Source of the DNA: G020354785 sp965602045
Lineage (GTDB): Bacteria > Bacteroidota > Bacteroidia > Bacteroidales > UBA10428
DNA: 28,440 nt
Direction of reading: 5' to 3'
NCBI GenBank assembly: GCA_965602045.1
Contig: CBFCXR010000014.1
Span: 1 to 28,440 of the forward strand
Position 1 is the stretch's first letter. The number at the start of each line of letters is the position of its first letter. Below the pieces are notes generated by a model. It did not search any database. It saw only the letters and a program-made list of their open reading frames with translations, and had not been told where the DNA came from. A program made the position numbers and the translations under genes. This document shows, one piece after another, positions 17,191 to 25,728 of the stretch.

Positions 17191-18306
17191 ATGAAATTAA
17201 GGTCAATAAAAATAATGTTATTATCAGTTGGTTTCCTGGTTATTCAGGTAAATACTTCTGCAATTGACATCAAAGAAACATTTAATAACATCTATATTAA
17301 TACCAAAGTTCATTACGGTTTTATTGTTCCCCATCATGAATCGATTACATATTTGCTTGAAAAACATATACCGGGATTTGAATTAGAGATTAGCAGGCCA
17401 GCATACGGTAAACATATTTGGGAACAGCTATACAGATATCCCAGAACTGGTATTGGTTATTTTTTTTGCGACTATGGTAATCCGGAAGTATTGGGCCAGG
17501 CACATGCATTATACGGTTTTATAAATATTCCTGTGATTAAAAAGGGCGATAATTTTTATTTGTTAAATTATGAGATATCGTTTGGTGTATCATATTTAAC
17601 AAAAAAGTTTGATGTTCGGGAAAATCATTTAAATACAGTAGTGGGAGCAAACCTGAATGTTTATTTCAGGTTAGGGCTCGATACTAAAATACCATTATCA
17701 AAGAAGCTGGAGTTAACAGGAGAAGTTGGATTTTCACATTGTTCCAATGGAAAGTGGAGATCCCCTAATTATGGATTAAATGTAATTACAGGATCATTAG
17801 GATTGAATTATTTTTTAAGTAACACAAATAAGGAAAAAGTAAAACTTGAATTACCAAAAAGTACCAGTAAAAATTATTATAGCATAATTTATTCAGCCGG
17901 TGCTAAGGTATTTGATAATCTTTACAATAATTATTATTTCATTTCATCACTATCTGTTGATTATGAAAGGCACCTGAATTTAAAAAGAAGAATAGGAATA
18001 GGGGCTGATATATTTTATGACAAATCAATAAGTGAAGCATTGGCTGTTGATGGAGAATTGAATGAGGATATTGCCAATCTTTTTAAATTCGGCCTTCATG
18101 GTTCACATACTTTAGTTTATAACCGGTTGTCGATGATATTGAATATAGGACGATATTTATATTCAAAATATACAGATTTGTCTCTGTTTTATAGCAGAGC
18201 GGGAGTTCGATACAAACTAACGAATCATTTTTTATTAAATATCTCACTTAAGGCTCATAATGCCAAAGCCGATTTTGTTGAGTGGGGGGTGGGTTATATA
18301 TGGTAA
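17191..18306 (+). CDS. PagL-like acyloxyacyl hydrolase (lipid A 3-O-deacylase family)
   Basis: A predicted outer-membrane beta-barrel enzyme of 371 residues when started at the ATG at 17191. The signal peptide MKLRSIKIMLLSVGFLVIQ ends near NTSA. PagL removes an acyl chain from position 3 of lipid A. The catalytic His-x-Ser signature is present as FSHCSNGKW with His183 and Ser185, followed by SPNYGLNVITGSLGLNY, as in the family. The rest alternates polar and aromatic residues as expected for barrel strands and ends near an aromatic residue (GVGYIW), typical of outer-membrane proteins. It is longer than Pseudomonas PagL, as is common in Bacteroidota. An in-frame TTG at 17167 would add eight residues but lies inside a promoter-like box. 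The DUF2807 lipoprotein follows 47 bp later on the same strand. Activity on lipid A is inferred. Confidence 0.85.
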   Translation: MKLRSIKIMLLSVGFLVIQVNTSAIDIKETFNNIYINTKVHYGFIVPHHESITYLLEKHIPGFELEISRPAYGKHIWEQLYRYPRTGIGYFFCDYGNPEVLGQAHALYGFINIPVIKKGDNFYLLNYEISFGVSYLTKKFDVRENHLNTVVGANLNVYFRLGLDTKIPLSKKLELTGEVGFSHCSNGKWRSPNYGLNVITGSLGLNYFLSNTNKEKVKLELPKSTSKNYYSIIYSAGAKVFDNLYNNYYFISSLSVDYERHLNLKRRIGIGADIFYDKSISEALAVDGELNEDIANLFKFGLHGSHTLVYNRLSMILNIGRYLYSKYTDLSLFYSRAGVRYKLTNHFLLNISLKAHNAKADFVEWGVGYIW

Positions 18307-18353
18307 TAAACATTAATAAAGTTTGTATTATGCATAAATTGTAATTAGCTAGC

Positions 18354-19094
18354 ATGAAACAATTAGGTTTAAATATTATTATTTTGCTTGTTATTATTCA
18401 GTATTCCTGTGAAAAAAACTCGCCAGGATGTTTTGTTAGTAAAGGTAAAATTATTAAAGAACAAAGGCCTCTTACAGAATTTAATAACATTCGTATTACC
18501 GATATTTTTGATTTGGTATTAGTTCAGGATTCTTTAAATAATATTGTTCTGGAAGGCGGGAAAAATTTGTTGCCAAATGTTACTACAGATATTAAAAACG
18601 ATACTTTAATTATTAATAATTCAACTAAGTGTTGCTGGTTAAGAGATTATGATAAAATTAAATTATATATTCATTTCACCAACATAGAACATCTGGTGAC
18701 CTATGATCCGGTGAGTGTCATTTCGTATGATACTGTTAGAAGTGAACATTTTGAATACTATGCTATAGGCGAAATCGGTGAAGCCGATTTGATTCTCAAT
18801 TGCAATTATTTCAGGTTTGACGATTCACATAATACGCTTGGGCATTTTAAGTTCAGGGGGAAAACTGACTATAGCAGGTTTTATATTAACTATGGTTCTT
18901 CATTGTATGCAGATAGCTTAATTTCAATAAAAACAGACATACTATATCAAACAATAGGTGATATATACGTTCATGTTAAAGAGCATCTTAGAGTATGGAT
19001 TTTGGGTCCCGGAAATGTTTATTATTCCGGAGATCCTGATTTAGTAGAAACTGTTGAGAAACGATCAACAGGCACCCTGATAAGAGCTGATTAA
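18354..19094 (+). CDS. DUF2807 (GIN-domain-like) lipoprotein
   Basis: A 246-residue predicted lipoprotein. The N-terminus is hydrophobic and ends in a lipobox-like IQYSC with Cys19 as the lipidation site, followed by Glu and Lys. The body fits the DUF2807 (putative auto-transporter adhesin, head-GIN) pattern: RPLTEFNNIRITDIFDLVLVQ followed by repeating short beta strands (KNDTLIINNS, KIKLYIHFTNIEHL, DSLISIKTDILYQ), suggesting a beta-helix or stacked sheet, and a final GPGNVYYSGDP motif. Homologues are abundant in Bacteroidota, without a defined function known to me. It follows the PagL-like gene closely and overlaps the end of the convergent SpoIID gene by four bases. Confidence 0.8.
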   Translation: MKQLGLNIIILLVIIQYSCEKNSPGCFVSKGKIIKEQRPLTEFNNIRITDIFDLVLVQDSLNNIVLEGGKNLLPNVTTDIKNDTLIINNSTKCCWLRDYDKIKLYIHFTNIEHLVTYDPVSVISYDTVRSEHFEYYAIGEIGEADLILNCNYFRFDDSHNTLGHFKFRGKTDYSRFYINYGSSLYADSLISIKTDILYQTIGDIYVHVKEHLRVWILGPGNVYYSGDPDLVETVEKRSTGTLIRAD

Positions 19095-20239
19095 GGTTTA
19101 TTTATTGTGTTATAATCGACGACTTTCACATTTTTATAATAAAAATGTAAAATATCCGGATATGTATATCCTACTTTTGCCATTTCAATTGCTCCTTCCT
19201 GGCATAAGCCAACACCATGGCCGAATCCTTTACCTTTTAATACTAGTGTATTTTTGTCAGATTTAATTGAAAAAAATGTGGATTTGAGATTCCAGTCATC
19301 CCTGATTTTTGTCAAGAGTATTTTTTGATTAGCAAATTTATAAAACTTCTTTCTCATAAATTGACTGAAGACATATTGATCAGACCTGGCATTTTGAGTA
19401 AATATTCCATTTTTTCGTAAATAGTTCTCCCATTTAGCAACTGAAATTCTCTTTTCCCATGTAGCATTTCTGCTTTGAGTACAAAAAGGATCCCTTATTG
19501 CAGCAAGGTATGGCAGATTTTTTTGCCAGACTTCAGACGCATTGCTGGTTACACCGCCACAGTTTGAATGATATGGCGTAATAATAAGATTATTATTATT
19601 GTCAGCCAGTACCTTTCCTTTTGTTACTCTGGCTGCTTCGTAAATCTGGCTGTTAAGTCTGCTTTTTCCTTTGTATGCCTGACAGTGTGTTCCATCACAA
19701 AGACTAAAACCGTTGCTTGAATGCCTGAGCATGTTTTTAATAGCATATGTTCTTATTAGTATAGCTTGCGCCTTATAGAATTCCAATGGTGCATAAGAAC
19801 CTCCTTCAGTTTCTATAACCCCGGTTATATATTTCTCTATATCAATCTTATTAATTATCAGAATATTTACCTTATTGGAAAGTAATAGCAGGTCATCATC
19901 ATATTCCCTTGATGACAATGCTGGAAAAGCAGGATTTAGCTGAAAGGTATTGACAGATTCTTTGCCGGTGAACTCTAATTTATTATATTCACCTAATGAT
20001 TTTGCTTTGTCACTAACAGATAATTTGCCATTCTCTAAAGCGATAAAATAAATATCTCCCGGGCCTGATATATTTACAGGTAATCCATTACCGGTTATTT
20101 TGTATTCGCCCGAAACAGTTGAAAAAACCAGGGTTTTTATATTATTTTCATGAAAAAGGGCAATGTTTAATTTTTGAGAATAACCTGTTTTAATAGTGAT
20201 TATGAGAAAAATGTGTATGAAACATTTTCTTAATTTCAT
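19091..20239 (-). CDS. exported SpoIID/LytB domain protein
   Basis: A 382-residue protein with a signal peptide (MKLRKCFIHIFLIITIKTGYSQ) and a SpoIID/LytB domain. In spore formers SpoIID is a lytic transglycosylase that cuts glycan strands lacking stem peptides; in Bacteroidota the role is undefined. The core motif is VIETEGGSYAPLEFYKAQA (141-159), with Glu145 at the catalytic position, followed by RTYA. Further features are CDGTHCQAYKG (181-191) and HSNCGG (224-229), whose Cys and His residues could form a metal site as described for some SpoIID proteins, and GFGHGVGLCQEGAIEMA near the C-terminus, a strong family signature. It is last in the surE-lpxB run, 11 bp after lpxB, and converges on the DUF2807 gene with overlapping ends. 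Confidence 0.9.
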   Translation of the reverse strand: MKLRKCFIHIFLIITIKTGYSQKLNIALFHENNIKTLVFSTVSGEYKITGNGLPVNISGPGDIYFIALENGKLSVSDKAKSLGEYNKLEFTGKESVNTFQLNPAFPALSSREYDDDLLLLSNKVNILIINKIDIEKYITGVIETEGGSYAPLEFYKAQAILIRTYAIKNMLRHSSNGFSLCDGTHCQAYKGKSRLNSQIYEAARVTKGKVLADNNNNLIITPYHSNCGGVTSNASEVWQKNLPYLAAIRDPFCTQSRNATWEKRISVAKWENYLRKNGIFTQNARSDQYVFSQFMRKKFYKFANQKILLTKIRDDWNLKSTFFSIKSDKNTLVLKGKGFGHGVGLCQEGAIEMAKVGYTYPDILHFYYKNVKVVDYNTINKP

Positions 20240-20250
20240 AATAGGACCAT

Positions 20251-21393
20251 CTAGATATTTTTTGCAAGAAGTGAATTTACGATTTTTTCGGCAACTCTTT
20301 TTGAAACTTCCGGTTTACCAATATTATTCTTTAATTCTTTATAATTTTTAATCATTTCTTCTCTATGCTTATTGTTAAAAAGAATATTGTCTAATTCCTT
20401 TTTAATATTCTCAGTCAGATTGAATTGAAGCAATTCTTTCACTGCTTCTTTTTCAAGAATAATATTAACCAGTGAGAAAAACTTAATATGAATAACTCTT
20501 AATAAAATTAACAATTGACCGAAATAAAATGTAAAAGGGCTTGTTTTGTATATTACAACCTGCGGGACATTAAACAAAGCAGCTTCAAGTGTGGCAGTTC
20601 CTGAAGTGATAACTGCGGCAAAGGATTTTGTTAAAAGCGGGTAAGTCTGATCATAAATAATCCTAATATCCTTATCTAAAATAAACTTGTTATAAGATTC
20701 CTGGTCGATACTGGTAACTCCTGCAACTACAAATTGATAATCGGGATAATATTTTATTATTTCAGCCATTTTGGGAAGACACCTGTCAATTTCCTGTTTA
20801 CGGCTCCCAGCTAATAATGCAATTATAGGTTTCTCTGAAAGATCATTTCTTGTTATGAATTCTTTATAAGATACCGAATGACTTGAATCTTTTTCTATTT
20901 CATCAATCAGTGGATTCCCAAAAAACTCAACATCAATGCTGAATTGCTTATAAAATTTTACTTCGAAAGGCAGAATCACAAATAGCTTATCAATAAATTT
21001 CCTGATTTTTCTGATTCGTGATTTTCCCCATGCCCATAATTTCGGCAAAATATAATAATAGACTTTTAAATTATGACTTTTAGCAAATTTTGCTATTCTA
21101 AGATTAAAGCCGGCATAGTCTATTAAAATTATAACATCCGGATTGAATTTAATTATATCCTTTTTACATAAGGATAAATTATTTGAAATTGTTTTAATGT
21201 TTTTTAATACTTCCCATATTCCCATATAAGATAAATCACGATAGTGCTTAACGAGTGTGCCCCCGATATTTTGCATCATATTACCGCCAAAGAACCTGAA
21301 TTCCGCGTCAGGATCAAATTTAAGTAAATTATGCATCAGGTTGGCGCCGTGCATATCTCCGGATGCTTCACCTGCAATAATATAATACTTCAT
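20251..21393 (-). CDS. lpxB: lipid-A-disaccharide synthase
   Basis: LpxB condenses UDP-2,3-diacylglucosamine with lipid X to make the lipid A disaccharide at the cytoplasmic face of the inner membrane. The 380 residues begin with the family signature MKYYIIAGEASGDMHGANLM; later motifs include the LPKLWAWGKSRIRKIRKFID segment (about 117-136), LLAGSRKQEI and the TSGTATLEAALFNVPQVV segment near the nucleotide site. This shows that the cell makes lipid A and is a Gram-negative diderm. It starts 10 bp after the small membrane protein gene and is followed by the SpoIID gene, pointing to one transcript from surE. Confidence 0.96.
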   Translation of the reverse strand: MKYYIIAGEASGDMHGANLMHNLLKFDPDAEFRFFGGNMMQNIGGTLVKHYRDLSYMGIWEVLKNIKTISNNLSLCKKDIIKFNPDVIILIDYAGFNLRIAKFAKSHNLKVYYYILPKLWAWGKSRIRKIRKFIDKLFVILPFEVKFYKQFSIDVEFFGNPLIDEIEKDSSHSVSYKEFITRNDLSEKPIIALLAGSRKQEIDRCLPKMAEIIKYYPDYQFVVAGVTSIDQESYNKFILDKDIRIIYDQTYPLLTKSFAAVITSGTATLEAALFNVPQVVIYKTSPFTFYFGQLLILLRVIHIKFFSLVNIILEKEAVKELLQFNLTENIKKELDNILFNNKHREEMIKNYKELKNNIGKPEVSKRVAEKIVNSLLAKNI

Positions 21394-21403
21394 GAATTAT
21401 CAC

Positions 21404-21700
21404 TTAAAAGAAAATGAGCTTAAATGTAAAAAGTATAGCAGCAAGCGCAAGTGTTGAAATAAACACCCCTTTAGCTGCTTTTAGCCAGTTTAACCAGTTA
21501 AATACAAAAAACAGCACGAGATTTGGTAAAATACAACGACTTATTATAAGTGGAAGCAATTTACCAAGATAAATGTCCCTGTGAAAGTCCGAAAATCTCA
21601 GATTATTGAATTTTGAGTAGAATACTATTATATAAAATATGACAGGTACTACTATTCCAAAAACAATACCTGCAGTTAATGTATTTATTCTTTTAATCAT
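21404..21700 (-). CDS. small membrane protein of unknown function
   Basis: A 98-residue protein with three predicted membrane helices (about 8-28, 47-68 and 78-97) and a short polar loop with FHRDIYLGKL between the first two. I do not recognise the family. It sits four bases after the surE stop and ten bases before lpxB on the same strand, so it is clearly part of this operon and real despite its size. The basic N-terminus MIKR and the loop Arg and Lys residues hint at topology, but no catalytic motif is visible. A link to lipid A or membrane assembly is only suggested by its neighbours. Confidence 0.75.
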   Translation of the reverse strand: MIKRINTLTAGIVFGIVVPVIFYIIVFYSKFNNLRFSDFHRDIYLGKLLPLIISRCILPNLVLFFVFNWLNWLKAAKGVFISTLALAAILFTFKLIFF

Positions 21701-21704
21701 TTAA

Positions 21705-22481
21705 CTAAAACTCCCAGTCTTTTATCTTTTCAAGTGTATCATAGCAAGTAAGATCAACTTGTGTTGGGACTATGGAAATATAATTGTTCAATAATGCCCA
21801 TTCATCGGTATCCGAAGCTTCCGGTTCAGTATTAAAAAATTTACCTGTAAGCCAGAAATATTTTTTACCCTGTGGGTCAGTTCTTTTATTAAATTTTTCC
21901 TGCCAGTAGCCTTTATTTTGTCTGCATATTTTAATACCAGCTATTTCCCTGACATTAACTTTGGGAACGTTAACATTTAAACAGGTAGATTTGGGAAGGC
22001 CATTTGCTATTACTCTTTTAATTATTTTTTCACTATAAATTTCTGTGCTGGTAAAATCAGCATCAGGATCATGACTAACTAATGAAATACCTATTGAAGG
22101 AATTTCATTAATACAACCTTCTAAGGCTGCAGCCATTGTTCCGGAATAAAATATATTTGTAGAAGAATTAGCTCCGTGATTAAAGCCGGATAACACTAAA
22201 TCAGGTTTTTTCTTAAGTATTTGATTAAACGCCAACTTTACACAATCAACGGGAGTTCCGTTACAACCGTATATTTCCAGATTATTTTCTGCCTTGATTT
22301 TTTTTACTCTTAATGGTACTTTCACTGTAATGGCATGGGACATTCCTGATTTGCCCTCAAATGGAGCGACTACAACAACTTTGCCTAATGGGCGCACGAC
22401 TTTTATTAGAGATTTTAATCCTCTTGCTTCAATGCCATCATCATTTGTTATTAATATTAACAGATCTTTATTATTTACCAC
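21705..22481 (-). CDS. surE: 5'/3'-nucleotidase SurE
   Basis: SurE is a cytoplasmic metal-dependent phosphatase acting on nucleoside monophosphates and, in some species, short polyphosphate. The 258 residues are normal. The metal-site residues match the family: Asp14 and Asp15 in ITNDDGIEARGL, Ser45 in EGKSGMSHA, and Asn101 in SGFNHGANSS, followed by SGTMAAALEG. It is the first gene of the surE, small membrane protein, lpxB, spoIID run, and has the best promoter candidate in the window 24 bases upstream. Confidence 0.96.
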   Translation of the reverse strand: MVNNKDLLILITNDDGIEARGLKSLIKVVRPLGKVVVVAPFEGKSGMSHAITVKVPLRVKKIKAENNLEIYGCNGTPVDCVKLAFNQILKKKPDLVLSGFNHGANSSTNIFYSGTMAAALEGCINEIPSIGISLVSHDPDADFTSTEIYSEKIIKRVIANGLPKSTCLNVNVPKVNVREIAGIKICRQNKGYWQEKFNKRTDPQGKKYFWLTGKFFNTEPEASDTDEWALLNNYISIVPTQVDLTCYDTLEKIKDWEF

Positions 22482-22504
22482 AATAGGACCTTTTTTAAGA
22501 ATTA

Positions 22505-22534
22505 CAAAGTTATTTAATAAATGGTAGGGTACAA
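22505..22534 (-). promoter_or_regulatory. candidate Bacteroidota promoter for the surE-lpxB operon
   Basis: On the minus strand, TTG at 22534-22532 is followed after 19 bases by TAACTTTG at 22512-22505. Both elements and the spacing agree with the Bacteroidota -33/-7 promoter. The expected start site lies about 20 bases before surE, giving a very short leader. Confidence 0.55.
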
Positions 22535-22610
22535 CAGCTATAAGAAATTTAATAACATAATAAAGTTAATTAAAAATGTTTTAACAAATTTTCCAGATGT
22601 CAAATTTTAC

Positions 22611-22618
22611 TATTTTTG
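22611..22618 (+). promoter_or_regulatory. pheT: candidate -7 promoter box for pheT
   Basis: Reads TATTTTTG, matching TAnnTTTG, 73 bases upstream of the pheT ATG. A -33 TTG is not seen. If used, the transcript would carry a leader of about 65 bases that includes the hairpin at 22643-22679. Confidence 0.35.
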
Positions 22619-22642
22619 TTAATTAATAGTCGATTTAATAAA

Positions 22643-22679
22643 TAATACTGGTAGCTTTTAATGGTTATACCAGCTATTA
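22643..22679 (+). promoter_or_regulatory. possible leader hairpin upstream of pheT
   Basis: Six perfect pairs join CTGGTA (22648-22653) and TACCAG (22668-22673). With one bulged C at 22674, five more pairs join TAATA (22643-22647) and TATTA (22675-22679). The loop is 14 bases. The hairpin ends 12 bases before the pheT ATG, so it could affect ribosome access. It overlaps a nine-codon reading frame. A regulatory role is inference. Confidence 0.35.
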
Positions 22680-22690
22680 AATATTTTTAA
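22661..22690 (+). other. possible nine-codon leader reading frame before pheT
   Basis: An ATG at 22661 opens a reading frame encoding MVIPAIKYF, with a TAA stop at 22688-22690, one base before the pheT ATG at 22692. It begins in the loop of the leader hairpin and runs through its right arm. The last sense codon is Phe, preceded by Tyr. Enteric phe-tRNA synthetase operons have a Phe-rich leader peptide (pheM), but a single Phe codon is weak support, and a frame this short can arise by chance. Confidence 0.25.
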
Positions 22691-22691
22691 A

Positions 22692-25148
22692 ATGAAGATT
22701 TCTTATAGTTGGCTGAAAGAATATTTGCAGATTAATAATGAACCAGAGGAGGTTGCTAAGATTCTTACTGATATTGGACTGGAAATAGAAGGAACTGAGA
22801 TATATGAAAATGTAAAAGGGGGTTTGGAAGGTTTGGTTGTAGGTGAAGTTAAAAATTGTATAAAGCATCCAAATGCAGACAAACTCACAGTAACTGAAGT
22901 AGACATAGGTGAGAAGAATATGTTAAGCATTGTATGTGGTGCTCCAAATGTTAGGACCGGTCAAAAGGTGGTTGTGGCTAAAGTTGGTACCACACTTTAC
23001 AAAGAGAATGAAAGTTTTGAAATAAAGAAAACAAAAATCAGAGGCGTTGAATCAAAAGGAATGATATGTGCTGAAGATGAAATTGGTATGGGAACCGGTC
23101 ATGACGGGATAATGGTTTTAGATAGCAAAGCAGATGCCGGACTACCGTTGAAAAAATATTTTAAGATAGAAAAAGATACAGTTTTTGAAATAGGTCTAAC
23201 GCCAAATAGAATTGATGGAGCATCGCATTTTGGAGCTGCCCGGGATCTTTTGGCTTTCTTCAGACAACATAAAGAGATAAATTTAAAATTGCCTGATATA
23301 AGCAAATTTAAAACCGAAAATAATAACTATCCTATAAAAATAGTAATTGAGAATAATAATTCATGTAAGAGATATGCAGGAGTAACAATCACCGGAGTGA
23401 AAATTACTCCATCTCCTGAGTGGCTGAAAACCAGGTTAAAATCTATAGGACTGAGTCCGATAAATAATATAGTAGATATAACAAATTTTGTACTGCATGA
23501 ACTTGGGCAACCTCTTCATGCTTTTGATGCCGATAAGCTTGCTGATAGAAAGATAATTGTAAATAATTTACCTGAAGGAACAAGATTTACTACTTTGGAT
23601 GGAATTGAACATAAGCTCTCATCTGAAGATTTGATGATCTGTGATGGGAAGGAAGCAGTTGCCATTGCCGGTGTATTTGGGGGATTGTATTCTGGTGTAA
23701 CCGATGAAACGAAGAACATATTTATTGAGAGTGCATATTTTGATCCTGTGTCTGTTCGAAGAACTGTAAAAAGACATGGAATTAACACTGATTCTTCTTT
23801 TCATTTTGAAAGAGGCGTTGATCCAAATATGACAATTATTGCACTTAAGCGTGCTGCATTATTGATGAAAGATCTTGCAGACGGGATAATTTCCTCGGAA
23901 ATACTTGACATTTACCCTAATCCTGTAAAACCTGTTAAAGTGGTACTAACATTTAAAAATATAGACAGGTTAGTTGGAAAACAAATTTATAGAGATAAAA
24001 TTAAAAAGATCCTTGAATCGCTGGAAATTGATATTCTTCAGGAAAACCAGGAGAGCCTTGTCGTAAATATACCACCTTACAGGGTTGATGTAACAAGGGA
24101 AGCCGATGTAATTGAAGAAATATTGCGAATATATGGATATAACAATATTGAATTCTCGGAAAACCTGAATTCCAATATTTCATATATTAAAAAACCTGAT
24201 AGGGAAAGACTAGTTGATAAAGTATCAGATTATCTTATTAGTAACGGATTTAATGAAATTATGTCAAATTCCCTTACCAGTTCAGCCTATTATGACAAAC
24301 TTTTTTCATATAAACCGGAATTTTTGGTTAAACTGCATAATCCGATAAGCAGTGATCTGGATGTTATGCGTCAAACATTAATCTTTGGGGGATTAGAGGC
24401 AATTGCATATAATTCAAAACGGCAAAATTCTGATTTAAAATTTTTTGAATTGGGAACTTGTTATTATAAGAATAATAATACTGTTGAAAATAATCCCTTA
24501 AGTAAATATTCTGAAGACCAGCGTCTTGCATTATTTATTACTGGGAAAAAACATGAATCCAACTGGAGCAGCAACGACGAGAAAAGTTCATTTTATCATT
24601 TAAAATCATATATAGAGAATGTTATTATAAGGCTTGGTTTTGTCACAGATAAGTTTAATATTGAAAGAATTAAGGATAAAAATGATATTTTTAGTGATGG
24701 TTTGGCATATAAACTAAATAACAAAGTATTAGTTGAGTGTGGAATAATTTTAAAATCACTGGCAGAAAATTTTGATATTAAAGAAGATGTTTTTTATGGT
24801 GACATTTCCTGGAATAATGTTGTGAGAAGTTTAAAGACTCATAAGATTGAATTTGAAGAACTGCCAAAATATCCGGAAGTTAGAAGAGATTTATCATTGC
24901 TGTTGGATCAATCAGTAACATTTGAACAAATTAAAAGACTGGCTTATAATACTGAAGAATATCTTTTAAAAAAAATAAATTTGTTCGATGTTTACACTGG
25001 AGATAAAATTGAGAAAGGTAAGAAATCATACGCAGTTAGTTTTATATTACAGGATTTGAAAAAGACACTAACGGATGAAAAAATTGATAAAATAATGAAT
25101 AACCTTTCCAATGCATTTGTTAATGAATTTCATGCTGAAATTCGATAA
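22692..25148 (+). CDS. pheT: phenylalanine--tRNA ligase beta subunit
   Basis: PheT is the large subunit of the alpha2-beta2 enzyme that charges tRNA-Phe. The 818 residues are of normal length. Domains in order: N-terminal MKISYSWLKEYLQI, an EMAP/OB-type tRNA-binding domain (about 40-150, with CGAPNVRTGQKVVVAKVG), the B3/B4 editing region (about 210-380, with LHELGQPLHAFDADKL), the B5 domain (about 405-475, with IPPYRVDVTREADVIEEI), the catalytic-like core, and a C-terminal anticodon-binding FDX-ACB domain (about 725-818, starting near ELPKYPEVRRDLSLLLD). pheS is not adjacent; separate pheS and pheT are usual in Bacteroidota. It is divergent from surE across a 210 bp gap. Confidence 0.97.
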   Translation: MKISYSWLKEYLQINNEPEEVAKILTDIGLEIEGTEIYENVKGGLEGLVVGEVKNCIKHPNADKLTVTEVDIGEKNMLSIVCGAPNVRTGQKVVVAKVGTTLYKENESFEIKKTKIRGVESKGMICAEDEIGMGTGHDGIMVLDSKADAGLPLKKYFKIEKDTVFEIGLTPNRIDGASHFGAARDLLAFFRQHKEINLKLPDISKFKTENNNYPIKIVIENNNSCKRYAGVTITGVKITPSPEWLKTRLKSIGLSPINNIVDITNFVLHELGQPLHAFDADKLADRKIIVNNLPEGTRFTTLDGIEHKLSSEDLMICDGKEAVAIAGVFGGLYSGVTDETKNIFIESAYFDPVSVRRTVKRHGINTDSSFHFERGVDPNMTIIALKRAALLMKDLADGIISSEILDIYPNPVKPVKVVLTFKNIDRLVGKQIYRDKIKKILESLEIDILQENQESLVVNIPPYRVDVTREADVIEEILRIYGYNNIEFSENLNSNISYIKKPDRERLVDKVSDYLISNGFNEIMSNSLTSSAYYDKLFSYKPEFLVKLHNPISSDLDVMRQTLIFGGLEAIAYNSKRQNSDLKFFELGTCYYKNNNTVENNPLSKYSEDQRLALFITGKKHESNWSSNDEKSSFYHLKSYIENVIIRLGFVTDKFNIERIKDKNDIFSDGLAYKLNNKVLVECGIILKSLAENFDIKEDVFYGDISWNNVVRSLKTHKIEFEELPKYPEVRRDLSLLLDQSVTFEQIKRLAYNTEEYLLKKINLFDVYTGDKIEKGKKSYAVSFILQDLKKTLTDEKIDKIMNNLSNAFVNEFHAEIR

Positions 25149-25153
25149 TAGTT

Positions 25154-25199
25154 GAGTTAACTCGCTTACTAAAGTTATGATTTAGTTTACGGGATAAAC
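25154..25199. other. short palindromes between pheT and the macro-domain gene
   Basis: The 79 bp gap after pheT contains a perfect ten-base palindrome GAGTTAACTC (25154-25163) and a five-pair hairpin GTTTA-CGGGA-TAAAC (25185-25199). Neither is followed by a T tract, so neither fits a standard terminator. They may be chance structures. Confidence 0.25.
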
Positions 25200-25227
25200 G
25201 TTAGTTAGAATTAGCAAATATAATATT

Positions 25228-25728
25228 ATGGCAAGAATAAAATTAACTAAAGGAGATATAACCAGGTTAAAAGTAGATGTGATTGTAAATGCGGCTAATA
25301 ATTCACTGTTAGGGGGAGGCGGTGTTGACGGAGCAATTCACCTTGCAGCAGGCTCCGGATTACTGGATGAATGTAAGAGATTAAATGGATGTAAGACCGG
25401 CGAAGCTAAAATGACAAGCGGCTACAACTTACCGGCAAAGTTCATAGTGCATACTGTTGGGCCGGTATGGCGTGGTGGTAAAAATAATGAAAATGAATTG
25501 CTGGCAAGCTGCTATGTTAATAGTTTATGGATTGCTGAAAACACAAAATCAAAAACCATTGCTTTTCCAAACATAAGTACCGGTGTTTACAATTTTCCGA
25601 AAGACCTGGCTGCTGAAATTGCGATAAAAGAAGTCAAAAAATTTTTAAAAATTAGCAAGAGAATCAGAAAGGTTATTTTCGTATGTTTTGATGAAGAAAA
25701 TTATCAGATATATAAGAAACTGCTGTGA
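25228..25728 (+). CDS. macro-domain protein, O-acetyl-ADP-ribose deacetylase type
   Basis: A 166-residue single macro domain of the YmdB/MacroD class, which binds ADP-ribose and can remove acetyl groups from O-acetyl-ADP-ribose or mono-ADP-ribose from proteins. Motifs are DVIVNAANNSLLGGGGVDGAIH (residues 17-38), with the Asn-Ala-Ala-Asn and Gly-rich loop, and FPNISTGVYNFPKDLA near residue 110-125, which forms the phosphate-binding loop. It is probably cytoplasmic. Its TGA stop overlaps the GTG start of the next gene (GTGA), so the two are likely translationally coupled. No ADP-ribosyltransferase or toxin-antitoxin partner is seen nearby. Confidence 0.93.
   Translation: MARIKLTKGDITRLKVDVIVNAANNSLLGGGGVDGAIHLAAGSGLLDECKRLNGCKTGEAKMTSGYNLPAKFIVHTVGPVWRGGKNNENELLASCYVNSLWIAENTKSKTIAFPNISTGVYNFPKDLAAEIAIKEVKKFLKISKRIRKVIFVCFDEENYQIYKKLL

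Noticed and set aside
25154..25163. GAGTTAACTC palindrome after pheT as an operator
   Set aside because: A single ten-base palindrome with no repeat elsewhere in the window and no adjacent regulator gene is not enough.
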